Assembly (NCBI GenBank): GCA_902492045.1 | Contig: CABUKB010000005.1 | Span: 1-64,000 of the forward strand | Length of the DNA stretch: 64,000 nt | Direction: 5' to 3' | Source of the DNA: an uncultured Oscillospiraceae bacterium | GTDB lineage: Bacteria > Bacillota > Clostridia > Oscillospirales > Acutalibacteraceae | In this document: one piece after another, positions 34,490-43,018 of the stretch | Numbering within the stretch: position 1 is the first letter of the stretch | Layout of the letters: the number at the start of each line of letters is the position of its first letter | The notes under the pieces: generated by a model | Told to the model about the DNA's origin: nothing | Database searches by the model: none | The model's input: only the letters and a program-made list of their open reading frames with translations | Translations under genes and position numbers: made by a program

Positions 34490-34758
34490 GAAAACGCCTT
34501 CGTCCCAATAGGGACGAAGGCGACTGTCTCCGTGGTACCACCCAGTTTCCCGCACCAAAACGCGCGGGCACTTTCCGGCCGGTATCGGGGCCGTCCGTCG
34601 GCGCTTACTGACCCGTATCCAAGGATCCGGAGTTCGGCACCGCCGCTCTGGAGCGAACTTCCTCCCAATCTTTCCGCAGGACGCTTGCAGCCGACGGCGG
34701 CCCTCTCTGACGCGGCAGGGGATGGGAGTACTTTCTCCTTCATGGCGTTAAAATATTG
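34490..34758 (-). promoter_or_regulatory. T-box leader of pheST
   Basis: On the minus strand, GGGTGGTACCACGGAG (about 34545-34530) is the T-box. It is followed by a perfect terminator stem CGCCTTCGTCCC/GGGACGAAGGCG (about 34522-34494) and TTTTCTTATTG. The 200-nt upstream part is highly structured. A phenylalanine specifier (UUC) could not be fixed with confidence. Uncharged tRNA-Phe would favour readthrough into pheST. Confidence 0.9.
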
Positions 34759-34764
34759 AAATAC

Positions 34765-34793
34765 AGTATATCACGGCTTCGGGACAAATTCAA
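34765..34793 (-). promoter_or_regulatory. pheST promoter
   Basis: On the minus strand, TTGAAT (34793-34788), a 17-bp spacer and TATACT (34770-34765) form a SigA-type promoter just before the T-box leader. Confidence 0.75.
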
Positions 34794-34880
34794 GTCTTTT
34801 TTCTTGCGGTGGCTATGACACCGGCCGGGCGCCTGGAAGGATTCGCCGGAGACGGCGGCAGTGGCCGGCTGAGGGGTTTA

Positions 34881-35575
34881 TCAGACGGGGGCTGACGGCT
34901 TTACCATCTTGATTTTTTGAACAGCAGTGGGGTTTCCGAACGAAGCATACAAATGCTTTGTTTTGTCTTCCCACGCCGATATTTCAATCCTATTCACGCC
35001 GAAATCCAAACCTCTCCGATTCCATTTCGAAGTGGTTTTTTTAACGAATCCCCTGTTTTCGTATCCGCCTAAAGTCGCCACCACGTCAATCTCCATGATG
35101 TGGGTTTCCCGATCTCAATACCCCATGCAGGAGGAAATGGGATTGCCGTGTTCGTTTAACAGCACAATCTGGAGTTCCGGCACAAGAAAAGGATTTTTTC
35201 GGTTGTATTGGTAAACTCGGTCCATCCCCTCATCGTATGTAGCGCCGGGATTGAAAGAAAAGAAACGCTGCTTGTCAACCGCTTGTGCGTCGGCATCCTC
35301 TTTTTGGCTCGTTAACATGAAACCGGCGGGGAGGTCGATCTGAGGAAGAGCTATTTGATCTTTTTCATAGACAAATGTCCTATCGGCATCCGCTTGATAA
35401 GCAAAGCCATCCTTCATCAGGCCATTTTTCTGCACCGTATCCGTCTCGCTCAAAATAACGGCCTAATCTTCCCGAAGGCTTCCGCCGCTTGTGAGAAAGC
35501 CTGACATCGCCTGCAGGATATCGTTGCCTTTGGGGGAGAGAGCCTCCGGCGATTGTAAAACAGGCTGGACAGAAG
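34881..35575 (-). pseudogene. Decayed gene with two in-frame stop codons, unknown family
   Basis: One reading frame on the minus strand stays coding-like over nearly 700 bases but is cut by TAG (35465-35463) and TGA (35117-35115). The pieces read VQPVLQSPEALSPKGNDIL...SLRED, stop, AVILSETDTVQKNGLMKDGFAYQ...NPISSCMGY, stop, DRETHIMEIDVVATLGGYENRG...VKPSAPV. All three are in the same frame, which non-coding DNA rarely shows. The 5' end runs into the V-ATPase subunit D stop, so no start is visible; a C-terminal remnant of a larger gene is likely. No family is recognised. Composition is slightly less GC-rich than its neighbours. Confidence 0.6.
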
Positions 35576-35578
35576 GGA

Positions 35579-36211
35579 TTAGGGTTGGGTCTCCTTTTGG
35601 GCAGCCTTTTTCTGCGCCTTGATCACCTTGAGACGGGAAAAATCCTCCCGTTCCTTTTCCTCCAGGGAATCGGTGATGTATTTGACCGTGGAGATCAGGC
35701 GGGGCAGTATGATGTTCTTGAGGGCGTTGGCCCGCTTCTGGGTTTTATTGACCGCGGTTGCCAAACGGTAGACGCTGTTTTCAACCTCGGCCAGCTCCGC
35801 TGTAAGCTTTTTGACCTGGTCGAAACGGATGTAGGCTTCGTCGATGAGAGAACTGGAGTTCATAAAGCCATAGGACAGCACCACCGGTTCGGCATCGAGG
35901 TGGACCATGGGGATCTCCACCCCCATGACACTGCGGGACGAGAGGGACAGGCCGTTTTCAACCGGAACGGCCTCGGCGATCTCGTCACAGATGCCGTGAG
36001 CGACATTGGCCCGCTGCAGGGCAAGATAAGCCTGCGCGTAAGTGGAATCAATCCGGGACTGGATGGCGGTGGCGCGGTCGATCAGGGTCATCATTTCCCG
36101 TACGATGATGTTTCGTTTGCGGTCGAGGAGTTCAAACCCGACTTTGGCCAGCGCCAGGGACTTCTTGGTATTGATGAGATTGCCTTTGGTGGGGAATACC
36201 TGCTCGGCCAT
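35579..36211 (-). CDS. atpD: V/A-type ATPase subunit D (central stalk)
   Basis: A 210-residue coiled-coil protein with the family ends: PTKGNLINTKKSLALAKVGFELLDRKRNIIVREM at the N-terminus and NKTQKRANALKNIILPRLISTVKYITDSLEEKEREDFSRLKVIKAQK at the C-terminus. It forms the rotor shaft inside A3B3. ATG 36211 follows AAAGGAGGGACGGC. Last gene of the operon. Confidence 0.96.
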   Translation of the reverse strand: MAEQVFPTKGNLINTKKSLALAKVGFELLDRKRNIIVREMMTLIDRATAIQSRIDSTYAQAYLALQRANVAHGICDEIAEAVPVENGLSLSSRSVMGVEIPMVHLDAEPVVLSYGFMNSSSLIDEAYIRFDQVKKLTAELAEVENSVYRLATAVNKTQKRANALKNIILPRLISTVKYITDSLEEKEREDFSRLKVIKAQKKAAQKETQP

Positions 36212-36259
36212 GGCGCCGTCCCTCCTTTCCGGGTTTTCAGACAAGCCCCTGCGGTTTCT

Positions 36260-37672
36260 TTACGACGCGCCGACAACAGGCATACCGGTGGATGCCGTTT
36301 CGGGATGATAGTATTTATCGAGGGTTTCGCTGTCCACGCGGTCCAGTTCCTCCCGTGGCAGGGTGGACAGCAGGCGCCAGCCGAGATCCAGCGTTTGATC
36401 TATGGAGCGGTTTACCTCCGGCCCCTGGTTGATATACCGTTCGTCAAACATGCGGCCGAACTCCAAAAGCTGTTTGTCAGTGGGGGAAAGTTCCTCCTCG
36501 CCGATGACGGACGCAAGGGAACGGGCTTCCTGCACCTTGTTGTAGCAGGCAAAAAGCTGGTTGGAGACCGCGGCGTGATCGGCCCGGGTGAACCCCTCGC
36601 CAATGCCGTCCTTCATCAGGCGGGACAAGGAAGGAAGCACCGAGACAGGGGGATAGACCCCTTTGTTATCCAGGGTCCGGTCAAGCACGATCTGCCCTTC
36701 CGTGATATACCCGGTCAGATCGGGAACCGGGTGGGTGATATCGTCGTTGGGCATGGTCAGGATCGGGATCTGGGTGACGGAACCCGTGCTGCCCTTAATC
36801 ATGCCGGCCCGTTCGTAAATAGACGCCAGGTCGGAATACAAGTAGCCCGGATATCCCTTCCGTCCGGGGATTTCGCCCTTGGAGGCGGAGAATTCCCGCA
36901 TGGCTTCGGCATACGCCGTCATATCGGTGAGGATGACGAGAATATGCATATTCAGGTCGAAAGCCAGGTATTCCGCCGCTGTCAGGGCACAGCGGGGGGT
37001 GAGAATGCGCTCGATGATCGGGTCGCTGGAGAGGTTGAGGAACATGGCCACCCGGCCGAGCACGCCGCTATCTTCAAAGGAGCGGCGGAAGTAGTCAGCC
37101 ACGTCATTGGTCACGCCCATGGCGGCGAACACGATAGCAAAGTCCGACCCGCGCTCGTCGGCAATTTTAGCCTGCCGCGCGATTTGGGCCGCCAGCTCGT
37201 TGTGGCGCATACCGGAACCGGAAAAGATCGGCAGTTTCTGCCCCCGGATCAAGGTCATCATACAATCAATGGAAGAGATCCCCGTCTCGATGTAGTTGCG
37301 GGGATACACCCGGGAGACCGGGTTGATCGCCGTGCCGTTGATATCCCGCCGGACAACGGGAAAGAGATCCCCAAGGCCGTCTGCCGGCCGCCCGGCGCCA
37401 TTGAAGATCCGGCCGAGCAGTTCGGGCGAGAGGGGCATTTCGACGGGATGCCCCTGCAAGCGGGTGCGGGTGTTGGTAAGAGAGAGACCGTTGGTCCCTT
37501 CAAACACCTGGATGACCACCCGGTCTCCTTCCATCTCGACGATCCGGCCGGAACGCGCGGTGCCGTTTTCCAGCCGGATCGTGACCGTCTCCTCAAAGGT
37601 GGCGTCCCGGATACCGTCGAGAACGATCAGGGATCCGTTGATCTCCCTGACGCCGATATAGTCGATGATCAT
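36260..37672 (-). CDS. atpB: V/A-type ATPase subunit B
   Basis: About 470 residues; regulatory nucleotide-binding subunit alternating with A. Seen: GIRDATFEETVTIRLENG, PRNYIETGISSIDCMMTLIRGQKLPIFSGSGMRHNELAAQIARQA (degenerate P-loop region, SGSGMRHN), and YPGYLYSDLASIYERAGMIKGSTGSVTQIPIL. ATG 37672 has AAAGG nine bases upstream; ATG 37681 is possible but touches that site. Confidence 0.96.
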   Translation of the reverse strand: MIIDYIGVREINGSLIVLDGIRDATFEETVTIRLENGTARSGRIVEMEGDRVVIQVFEGTNGLSLTNTRTRLQGHPVEMPLSPELLGRIFNGAGRPADGLGDLFPVVRRDINGTAINPVSRVYPRNYIETGISSIDCMMTLIRGQKLPIFSGSGMRHNELAAQIARQAKIADERGSDFAIVFAAMGVTNDVADYFRRSFEDSGVLGRVAMFLNLSSDPIIERILTPRCALTAAEYLAFDLNMHILVILTDMTAYAEAMREFSASKGEIPGRKGYPGYLYSDLASIYERAGMIKGSTGSVTQIPILTMPNDDITHPVPDLTGYITEGQIVLDRTLDNKGVYPPVSVLPSLSRLMKDGIGEGFTRADHAAVSNQLFACYNKVQEARSLASVIGEEELSPTDKQLLEFGRMFDERYINQGPEVNRSIDQTLDLGWRLLSTLPREELDRVDSETLDKYYHPETASTGMPVVGAS

Positions 37673-37711
37673 AGGCTTCATCCTTTCGAATGGAGAATAC
37701 CGGGACGGTTA

Positions 37712-39475
37712 TTACGCCGGGCGGGAGTTCCGCAGGTCCTCAAGTGTTTTGTCGATATCCAGCATATAGTCGTCGAGCAGCCCGGTCTTATCGTTCGGAA
37801 CATCGTATTTGATTCTGGACGCCCGGTCAAACAAGCCGGTCGCCAGGATGGCGGAAAGAGGAACCTGCGCGGCGACGAGGGCTTTGGCGGACTGATGAAG
37901 ATGGAGAATAACCTTCATCATGCCCAGTTGTTTCGCAAGGGGTACATACGTATCCTCTTTATGGTAGGCGTTCTGCTGGAGAAAACCGACCCGGATGATG
38001 CGGGCGGTCTCAATCACCAGCTTTTGATCGTCGGGCAGCACATCGGCACCGATCAGCTTGACGATCTCCATCAGGCGGCTCTCTTCCTGGAGCAGCTGGG
38101 CGATCTGACTGCGGCAGGTGAGGAAATCCTCCCCGACGTTTTTCGCGTACCAGGACGAGAGGTCGCCCAAATATTCGCTGTAGCTTTGGGTCCAGTTGAT
38201 GGCCGGATAATGCCGGGCGTAAGCCAGGGCTTTGTCCAGCGCCCAGAAACAGCGGGTGAAGCGTTTTGTGTTCTGCGTCACCGGCTCGGAAAAGTCACTC
38301 CCCTGGGGAGAGACGGCCCCAATGATGGTGACGCTGCCTTCGACGCCGGCCAGGGTTGTCACCATGCCGGCCCGTTCGTAGAATTCGGAGAGTCGGGAGG
38401 GGAGATAGGCGGGGAATCCCTCTTCGGCCGGCATTTCCTCAAGGCGGCCCGAAATTTCGCGGAGTGCTTCGGCCCAGCGGGAGGTGGAGTCGGCCATTAT
38501 GGCCACGTGGTATCCCATGTCGCGGTAGTATTCCGCGAGGGTGATGCCGGTATAAATCGACGCTTCGCGGGCGGCGACCGGCATATTGGACGTGTTGGCG
38601 ATCAGGGTGGTGCGGTCGGTCATGGGGCGTCCGGATTTGGGGTCGACCAGGCCGGAAAATTCCTCCAGCACCTGGGACATTTCGTTGCCCCGTTCCCCGC
38701 AGCCCACGTAGACGATGATGTCGGCGTCGCACCATTTGGCCAGCTGATGCTGGGTCATGGTTTTGCCGGTGCCGAATCCCCCGGGGATGGCGGCGGTGCC
38801 GCCTTTTGCAACGGGAAACAGGGTGTCGATGACCCGCTGCCCCGTGATCAGAGGACGGTCGGCATACAAACGGTTTTGAATCGGTCGGGGAATGCGAATG
38901 GGCCACTGCTGGCAAAGGGAAAGATTATGAAACGCACCTTTGTCGTCTTTCAGGACCACAATCGTGTCCTGGACCCGGTAGGAGCCGTTTGGTTTCACCT
39001 CCGCCACTTCGCCGGACAGCGCGGGCGGAACCATGCATTTGTGTGTGATAATCGGTGTCTCGGGGCATGTCGCGTAGACAGCGCCGCCCGTCAGACGGTC
39101 CCCGGGCTTCACGGTGACAGTGACGTCCCAGGTTCGTTCTTCGTCGAGGGCGGATACCGACAGGCCACGGCTGATAAAGTCGCCCGACTGTTCGGCGATT
39201 GCCTTGAGCGGCCGTTCGATTCCGTCAAAAATATTCGTCAGGATGCCGGGGCCGAGGGTGGCACACAGCGGGCCCCCCGTGGCCTGCACGGGTTCCCCTG
39301 TGCGCAGGCCGGTGGTGTTTTCATATACCTGGATGGTGGTCTGCCGGTCGTTGATGCCGATGACTTCCCCCACCAGCCGCTCTTCCCCTACCAGGACCAT
39401 TTCCATCATAGACAGTCCGGTCTCGCCAAGCAAGGTCACGACTGGGCCGTTGATGCCGTATATGGTGTTGCTCAT
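37712..39475 (-). CDS. atpA: V/A-type ATPase catalytic subunit A
   Basis: A 587-residue catalytic subunit. It has the Walker A motif AIPGGFGTGKTMTQHQLAKW, the non-homologous insert typical of V/A-type A subunits (about residues 110-200), GCGERGNEMSQVLEEF with the catalytic Glu, and the ADSTSRWAEALREISGRLEEMPAEEG block. It binds and turns over ATP at the A/B interface. Starts 118 bp after subunit E. Confidence 0.98.
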   Translation of the reverse strand: MSNTIYGINGPVVTLLGETGLSMMEMVLVGEERLVGEVIGINDRQTTIQVYENTTGLRTGEPVQATGGPLCATLGPGILTNIFDGIERPLKAIAEQSGDFISRGLSVSALDEERTWDVTVTVKPGDRLTGGAVYATCPETPIITHKCMVPPALSGEVAEVKPNGSYRVQDTIVVLKDDKGAFHNLSLCQQWPIRIPRPIQNRLYADRPLITGQRVIDTLFPVAKGGTAAIPGGFGTGKTMTQHQLAKWCDADIIVYVGCGERGNEMSQVLEEFSGLVDPKSGRPMTDRTTLIANTSNMPVAAREASIYTGITLAEYYRDMGYHVAIMADSTSRWAEALREISGRLEEMPAEEGFPAYLPSRLSEFYERAGMVTTLAGVEGSVTIIGAVSPQGSDFSEPVTQNTKRFTRCFWALDKALAYARHYPAINWTQSYSEYLGDLSSWYAKNVGEDFLTCRSQIAQLLQEESRLMEIVKLIGADVLPDDQKLVIETARIIRVGFLQQNAYHKEDTYVPLAKQLGMMKVILHLHQSAKALVAAQVPLSAILATGLFDRASRIKYDVPNDKTGLLDDYMLDIDKTLEDLRNSRPA

Positions 39476-39593
39476 GCAGGATCACGCCTTTCTGATGACC
39501 GATGAATGCGCCGCCGGGAGACTAACGGATCCCCGCTCCGCCGGCTGATGAACAGCCAGCCGGCGGCCCGAGAGTTTCCGAAATAGGATTCTG

Positions 39594-40190
39594 TCAACCG
39601 ATGGTCAGGCCGGAATGATCGGTGAACCATTCCCGCTGGCCGTCCAGACGGGCGTCGAGGGTGTCGTCGGCGAGCAGCCCCGCCGCGGCATTGCTTGCGC
39701 GCATACCCCCGAGCTGGATATCGTCTGTCAATTCGACGGAGCATCCCGGAGGGCAGAGAGACTGCAGCGATTCCAACAGTGGCTCGTCCCGGCGGGAGAT
39801 TTCAAAAACGGTTCCCTCGGCCGGCAGCGCCTTTATGAGTGCGGCGAAGCTGGATTTCAAACGTTCGGCGTAAGCGGGTGTGCCGGCATAGGCGCTCAAA
39901 GCGGCTTTCGCATCGGAAAAAACCTGTTCCATTTTATCCCGGCGCATGGCGAGCAGGGCCTTGCGCGCCTCCAGATCCCGGCGAGACATCTCACGGCTCA
40001 TCCGGTTGCGCAGTTCAGCCCGTTCCTTCTGAATGAGGTGGTAGGAATCCCGCAAAACCTCCTGTTCGGCGTTCTGAAGGCGCTCGGATTTGAAATTTTC
40101 CACTTCCTGGTGGATTTTATCCCGTTGTTCCTGCGCATATTGGGTGATGGCCTGCACAAATTTGCTGATTTTTTCGTCGCTGTTCGCCAT
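39594..40190 (-). CDS. atpE: V/A-type ATPase subunit E (peripheral stalk)
   Basis: A 198-residue protein with a long N-terminal helix (KISKFVQAITQYAQEQRDKIHQEVENFKSERLQNAEQEVL...) that pairs with subunit G/H, and a globular C-terminal domain (CSVELTDDIQLGGMRASNAAAGLLADDTLDARLDGQ). ATG 40190 follows AAAGGCGTGATATCT. It starts 32 bases after the subunit F stop. Confidence 0.9.
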   Translation of the reverse strand: MANSDEKISKFVQAITQYAQEQRDKIHQEVENFKSERLQNAEQEVLRDSYHLIQKERAELRNRMSREMSRRDLEARKALLAMRRDKMEQVFSDAKAALSAYAGTPAYAERLKSSFAALIKALPAEGTVFEISRRDEPLLESLQSLCPPGCSVELTDDIQLGGMRASNAAAGLLADDTLDARLDGQREWFTDHSGLTIG

Positions 40191-40222
40191 AGATATCACG
40201 CCTTTCTGCGGGCAGATGTACA

Positions 40223-40531
40223 TTAGATCTTGATGCCGATAGCCTCACGTACATAGCGGGTGATGGAGTCGCGGGCCCGTCCTCCCCCATGGCGGTCGGG
40301 GATCTCCACGATCAAGGGCTGGGAACGGTGAAGCTTGAGGTCGTCCACCAACGGGCCGCAGAGTTTGACAAGCCGTTCGGTCATGAGGATGACGGCGATG
40401 TCCTCCCGGTTCATGGCGTCGGACAACGCCCGGTTGACCTCATCGGGTTCATGCACAACCACACCTTCGATGCCGGCCAGACGCATCCCAAGCCGGGTGT
40501 CGTTGTTGTCGCTGATCAGATAGAAACGCAC
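40223..40531 (-). CDS. atpF: V/A-type ATPase subunit F
   Basis: A 102-residue Rossmann-like protein (FYLISDNNDTRLGMRLAGIEGVVV, ...DIAVILMTERLVKLC, ...PLIVEIPDRHGGG) matching subunit F, which binds the central stalk with D. ATG at 40531 follows GGAAGGAGGCATCTCGCC. Confidence 0.95.
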   Translation of the reverse strand: MRFYLISDNNDTRLGMRLAGIEGVVVHEPDEVNRALSDAMNREDIAVILMTERLVKLCGPLVDDLKLHRSQPLIVEIPDRHGGGRARDSITRYVREAIGIKI

Positions 40532-40561
40532 GGCGAGATGCCTCCTTCCGGTGGATTGGAG

Positions 40562-41017
40562 TCACATCATCAGGCAGAGAATCGAGATCAGCAGGCCGTA
40601 GAGACCGAAGCCTTCCCCGAGAGCCACGAAGATGATGGATTTACCGAAAGATTTCGGATCCTCAGCCGTGGCGCCGATTGCCGCAGGAGCCCCTGCCGCG
40701 ACGGCGATACCGCCGCCGATGCCTGCCAAGCCGACCGCCAGGCCCGCGCCGATGTATTTACCGATGTTTTTCATCCCGTCTGCGAACCCGCTGTTTGCGG
40801 TCTGATCGGTGACCGTGGTGTCTTCATCGGCACCCTCGGCCGGCGCTGCCGCCGCTCCAAAGGGAAGCATCACGCAGACGGCCAGAATCAAGGCGAGCGA
40901 GAGAAAATGGATCGCCATAGCGCGGCGGGGCGTCTTGCCCTTTTTTACCAGAACCATCGCCAGGACGACGGACAGCGCGAGCAGGGTGATCGGAATAAGA
41001 AAGAGAATGGGGTTCAT
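40562..41017 (-). CDS. atpK: V/A-type ATPase subunit K (c ring)
   Basis: A 151-residue proteolipid. The N-terminal half has two TM segments (about 3-24 and 33-52) and an acidic linker (AEGADEDTTVTDQ), neither resembling a c-subunit hairpin. The C-terminal half is a c-type hairpin: IGAGLAVGLAGIGGGIAVAAGAPAAIGATAEDPKSFGKSIIF, then VALGEGFGLYGLLISIL with ion-binding Glu135. One carboxylate per hairpin fits an ATP-synthesis-capable ring. Whether the coupling ion is H+ or Na+ cannot be decided from these residues. Confidence 0.93.
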   Translation of the reverse strand: MNPILFLIPITLLALSVVLAMVLVKKGKTPRRAMAIHFLSLALILAVCVMLPFGAAAAPAEGADEDTTVTDQTANSGFADGMKNIGKYIGAGLAVGLAGIGGGIAVAAGAPAAIGATAEDPKSFGKSIIFVALGEGFGLYGLLISILCLMM

Positions 41018-41063
41018 GACAATTCCTCCTTTGATTTGACGACAGACAGAGCGTTAACCGGGT

Positions 41064-43007
41064 TCAGCGCCCGGACTTGGTGCCCACGGACAGGGACAGG
41101 GGCTTGAAAGAACGGCCGTCGCCGTTGTAGTACCGGCTGAACATCTCATAAAACTCGAGACGCATGACCTGAATGGCGACGAGAAGGGCTTCCATGACCA
41201 TGACCAGGCCATTGCCGATAACGACGGCCACAGTGAACCCAAAGGTGTGGAACATGTTGCCGATGGCGAAAACGGCCATCATCATGCCCGCGTGCACCAA
41301 TACAAAGGCGCCCACCCGCAGGAAAGACATGGTATTGGACAGATAGGAGAGCAGGATTTCGAAAAGTTCAAAGAAATTCTGCAAAATGAATTCGCCCCAC
41401 TTTTCCGGTTTCCAGTCCGGATCGCCCGCCGCCAGGCGGCCGAGAGGCTCCCGAAGGAAAATCAGGATCAAGGGCAGGATAATCAGCAGCAGGACATACG
41501 GGACATTGAGCAGGTGCAGGCCGATGAATTGACCGCCGGCACCCGCCACCAGGGAGGCGTAAAACACCAGGCCCGCCACGCCGTTGGCCCCGAAAATGCC
41601 GTTTTCATAGTCTCTGCGGCGCAGGCTTGAATAAATATTGAGGACCATGGCGGCCATAATCAGGAATAAACCGATGAAAACGGCACCGAGTATGATGTTG
41701 ACCGTCATGGAAGGATTCATGACCTCGATGGGTTTTTCCTCCAGGCCGAACAAGGCGTGATAAAGGGGGTCGAGGACATGTTCAAATCCGAATACCGACC
41801 CGAATACCAGACCAAACACCGCCGAGGATATGCCGCAGGGGATCAGAATGCGGCCGACCGCCATGTGTTTGTATTTCCACATCAGCCAACCGATCACAGC
41901 CACGCACAACCCCTGCCCCAGGTCCCCGAACATGATGCCGAACAGGATGGTATAGGTGATCGCCACAAAAGCGGTGGGGTCGATCTCGTTATACCGGGGA
42001 AGCCCGTACATATCCACAAAAAATTCAAAAGGACGGAAAAGACGGCAGTTGCGCAGCTTGACCGGAGGCACGTGGTGGGTGTCCGATCCCGGCAGATCAA
42101 AGGAAAACTCGATGCCGTCCACTTTGTCCAACGCGGCGCGCAGGACCTTTTCCTCCCGCGACGGCAGCCAGCCGGCCAGGATGAATTTATCGTTGTAACG
42201 GGCGGCGTAGCGGCGCACGCTGAAGTAATAATCGAGTTCCTTGAGCTGGCTGTACACCTGTATGCAGTGGGATGCTTCGGACTGCCAGTAGTCGGCAAGA
42301 TTTTTCCGGGCTTTTTCGGTGTCCTCTGCGACCTTCTGTAGATCGGCTTTCAAATTCTCGACGATTTCGTCCGGAGTGCCCACGGCCGAAGGAATCCGCA
42401 GCCTTTCAAAATACAAGCTCGAAAAGATCCGGTCGACCTCGGCGGCTTCCTCCACGGGAACAAAATAGACCCCCCAATAATAGTCGGAATCGGCGACGCC
42501 GGGGAAAAAGAGGACATAAGGGTTGTCGTGATAGGATTTGAGCTTTTCAAAACTCTCTTTGGGCAGGCGGCCGAACCGTACCTTGATGGTTTTGCAGGAC
42601 AGGATATCCTCCAGTTCGATATCCAGTCCTTTAAAATGCTGGAACTGCTCGAGATCCTTGCTCAGAGATTCCTGTCTGGCGGCGAGATCCGTCAACTGCT
42701 GCGACAGATCGGATACATGGGAAGCGAAATCCTGAACATAATCGGCCAGTTCCCGGTCCGACAAGGTTTCGGGCAGGTCGGTCAGGGACAGCGTTCCGCC
42801 CGCCCGGCCGACAGCGGCCTCCAAACGGCTGAGGGGATCGGCATAGGGATTGTCTTCCTTGATGGTGGCAAAGCCGGAGGTGTCTGAAAAAAAGGATAAG
42901 GCGTCGTCCGGCTGAAATACGCCGCTGCTGCCGCACACGCGCGCCACCGCATCCAGGCTCTGCATATGCCCAATGATGCTGACGAGTTTCATTTTGGCTA
43001 CAGCCAT
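41064..43007 (-). CDS. atpI: V/A-type ATPase subunit I (a subunit)
   Basis: A 647-residue stator subunit. A soluble N-terminal half begins with VAKMKLVSIIGHMQSLDAVARVC and contains coiled-coil (FASHVSDLSQQLTDLAARQESL). The C-terminal half from about residue 340 carries about eight TM segments, with GIMFGDLGQGLCVAVIGWLMW, and NTMSFLRVGAFVLVHAGMM with the Arg likely to be the half-channel arginine. Starts 11 bases after subunit C. Confidence 0.96.
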   Translation of the reverse strand: MAVAKMKLVSIIGHMQSLDAVARVCGSSGVFQPDDALSFFSDTSGFATIKEDNPYADPLSRLEAAVGRAGGTLSLTDLPETLSDRELADYVQDFASHVSDLSQQLTDLAARQESLSKDLEQFQHFKGLDIELEDILSCKTIKVRFGRLPKESFEKLKSYHDNPYVLFFPGVADSDYYWGVYFVPVEEAAEVDRIFSSLYFERLRIPSAVGTPDEIVENLKADLQKVAEDTEKARKNLADYWQSEASHCIQVYSQLKELDYYFSVRRYAARYNDKFILAGWLPSREEKVLRAALDKVDGIEFSFDLPGSDTHHVPPVKLRNCRLFRPFEFFVDMYGLPRYNEIDPTAFVAITYTILFGIMFGDLGQGLCVAVIGWLMWKYKHMAVGRILIPCGISSAVFGLVFGSVFGFEHVLDPLYHALFGLEEKPIEVMNPSMTVNIILGAVFIGLFLIMAAMVLNIYSSLRRRDYENGIFGANGVAGLVFYASLVAGAGGQFIGLHLLNVPYVLLLIILPLILIFLREPLGRLAAGDPDWKPEKWGEFILQNFFELFEILLSYLSNTMSFLRVGAFVLVHAGMMMAVFAIGNMFHTFGFTVAVVIGNGLVMVMEALLVAIQVMRLEFYEMFSRYYNGDGRSFKPLSLSVGTKSGR

Positions 43008-43018
43008 GGGATCACCTC

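Noticed and set aside
34881..35575. Stop-codon recoding (selenocysteine or pyrrolysine) in the broken frame
   Set aside because: The two stops are different codons and no SECIS-like or PYLIS-like structure was evident; gene decay is simpler.
35585..39505. 1306-residue open frame on the plus strand
   Set aside because: Antisense to V-ATPase subunits D, B and A, which are certain; the translation is rich in Gly, Arg, His and Asp and matches no family.
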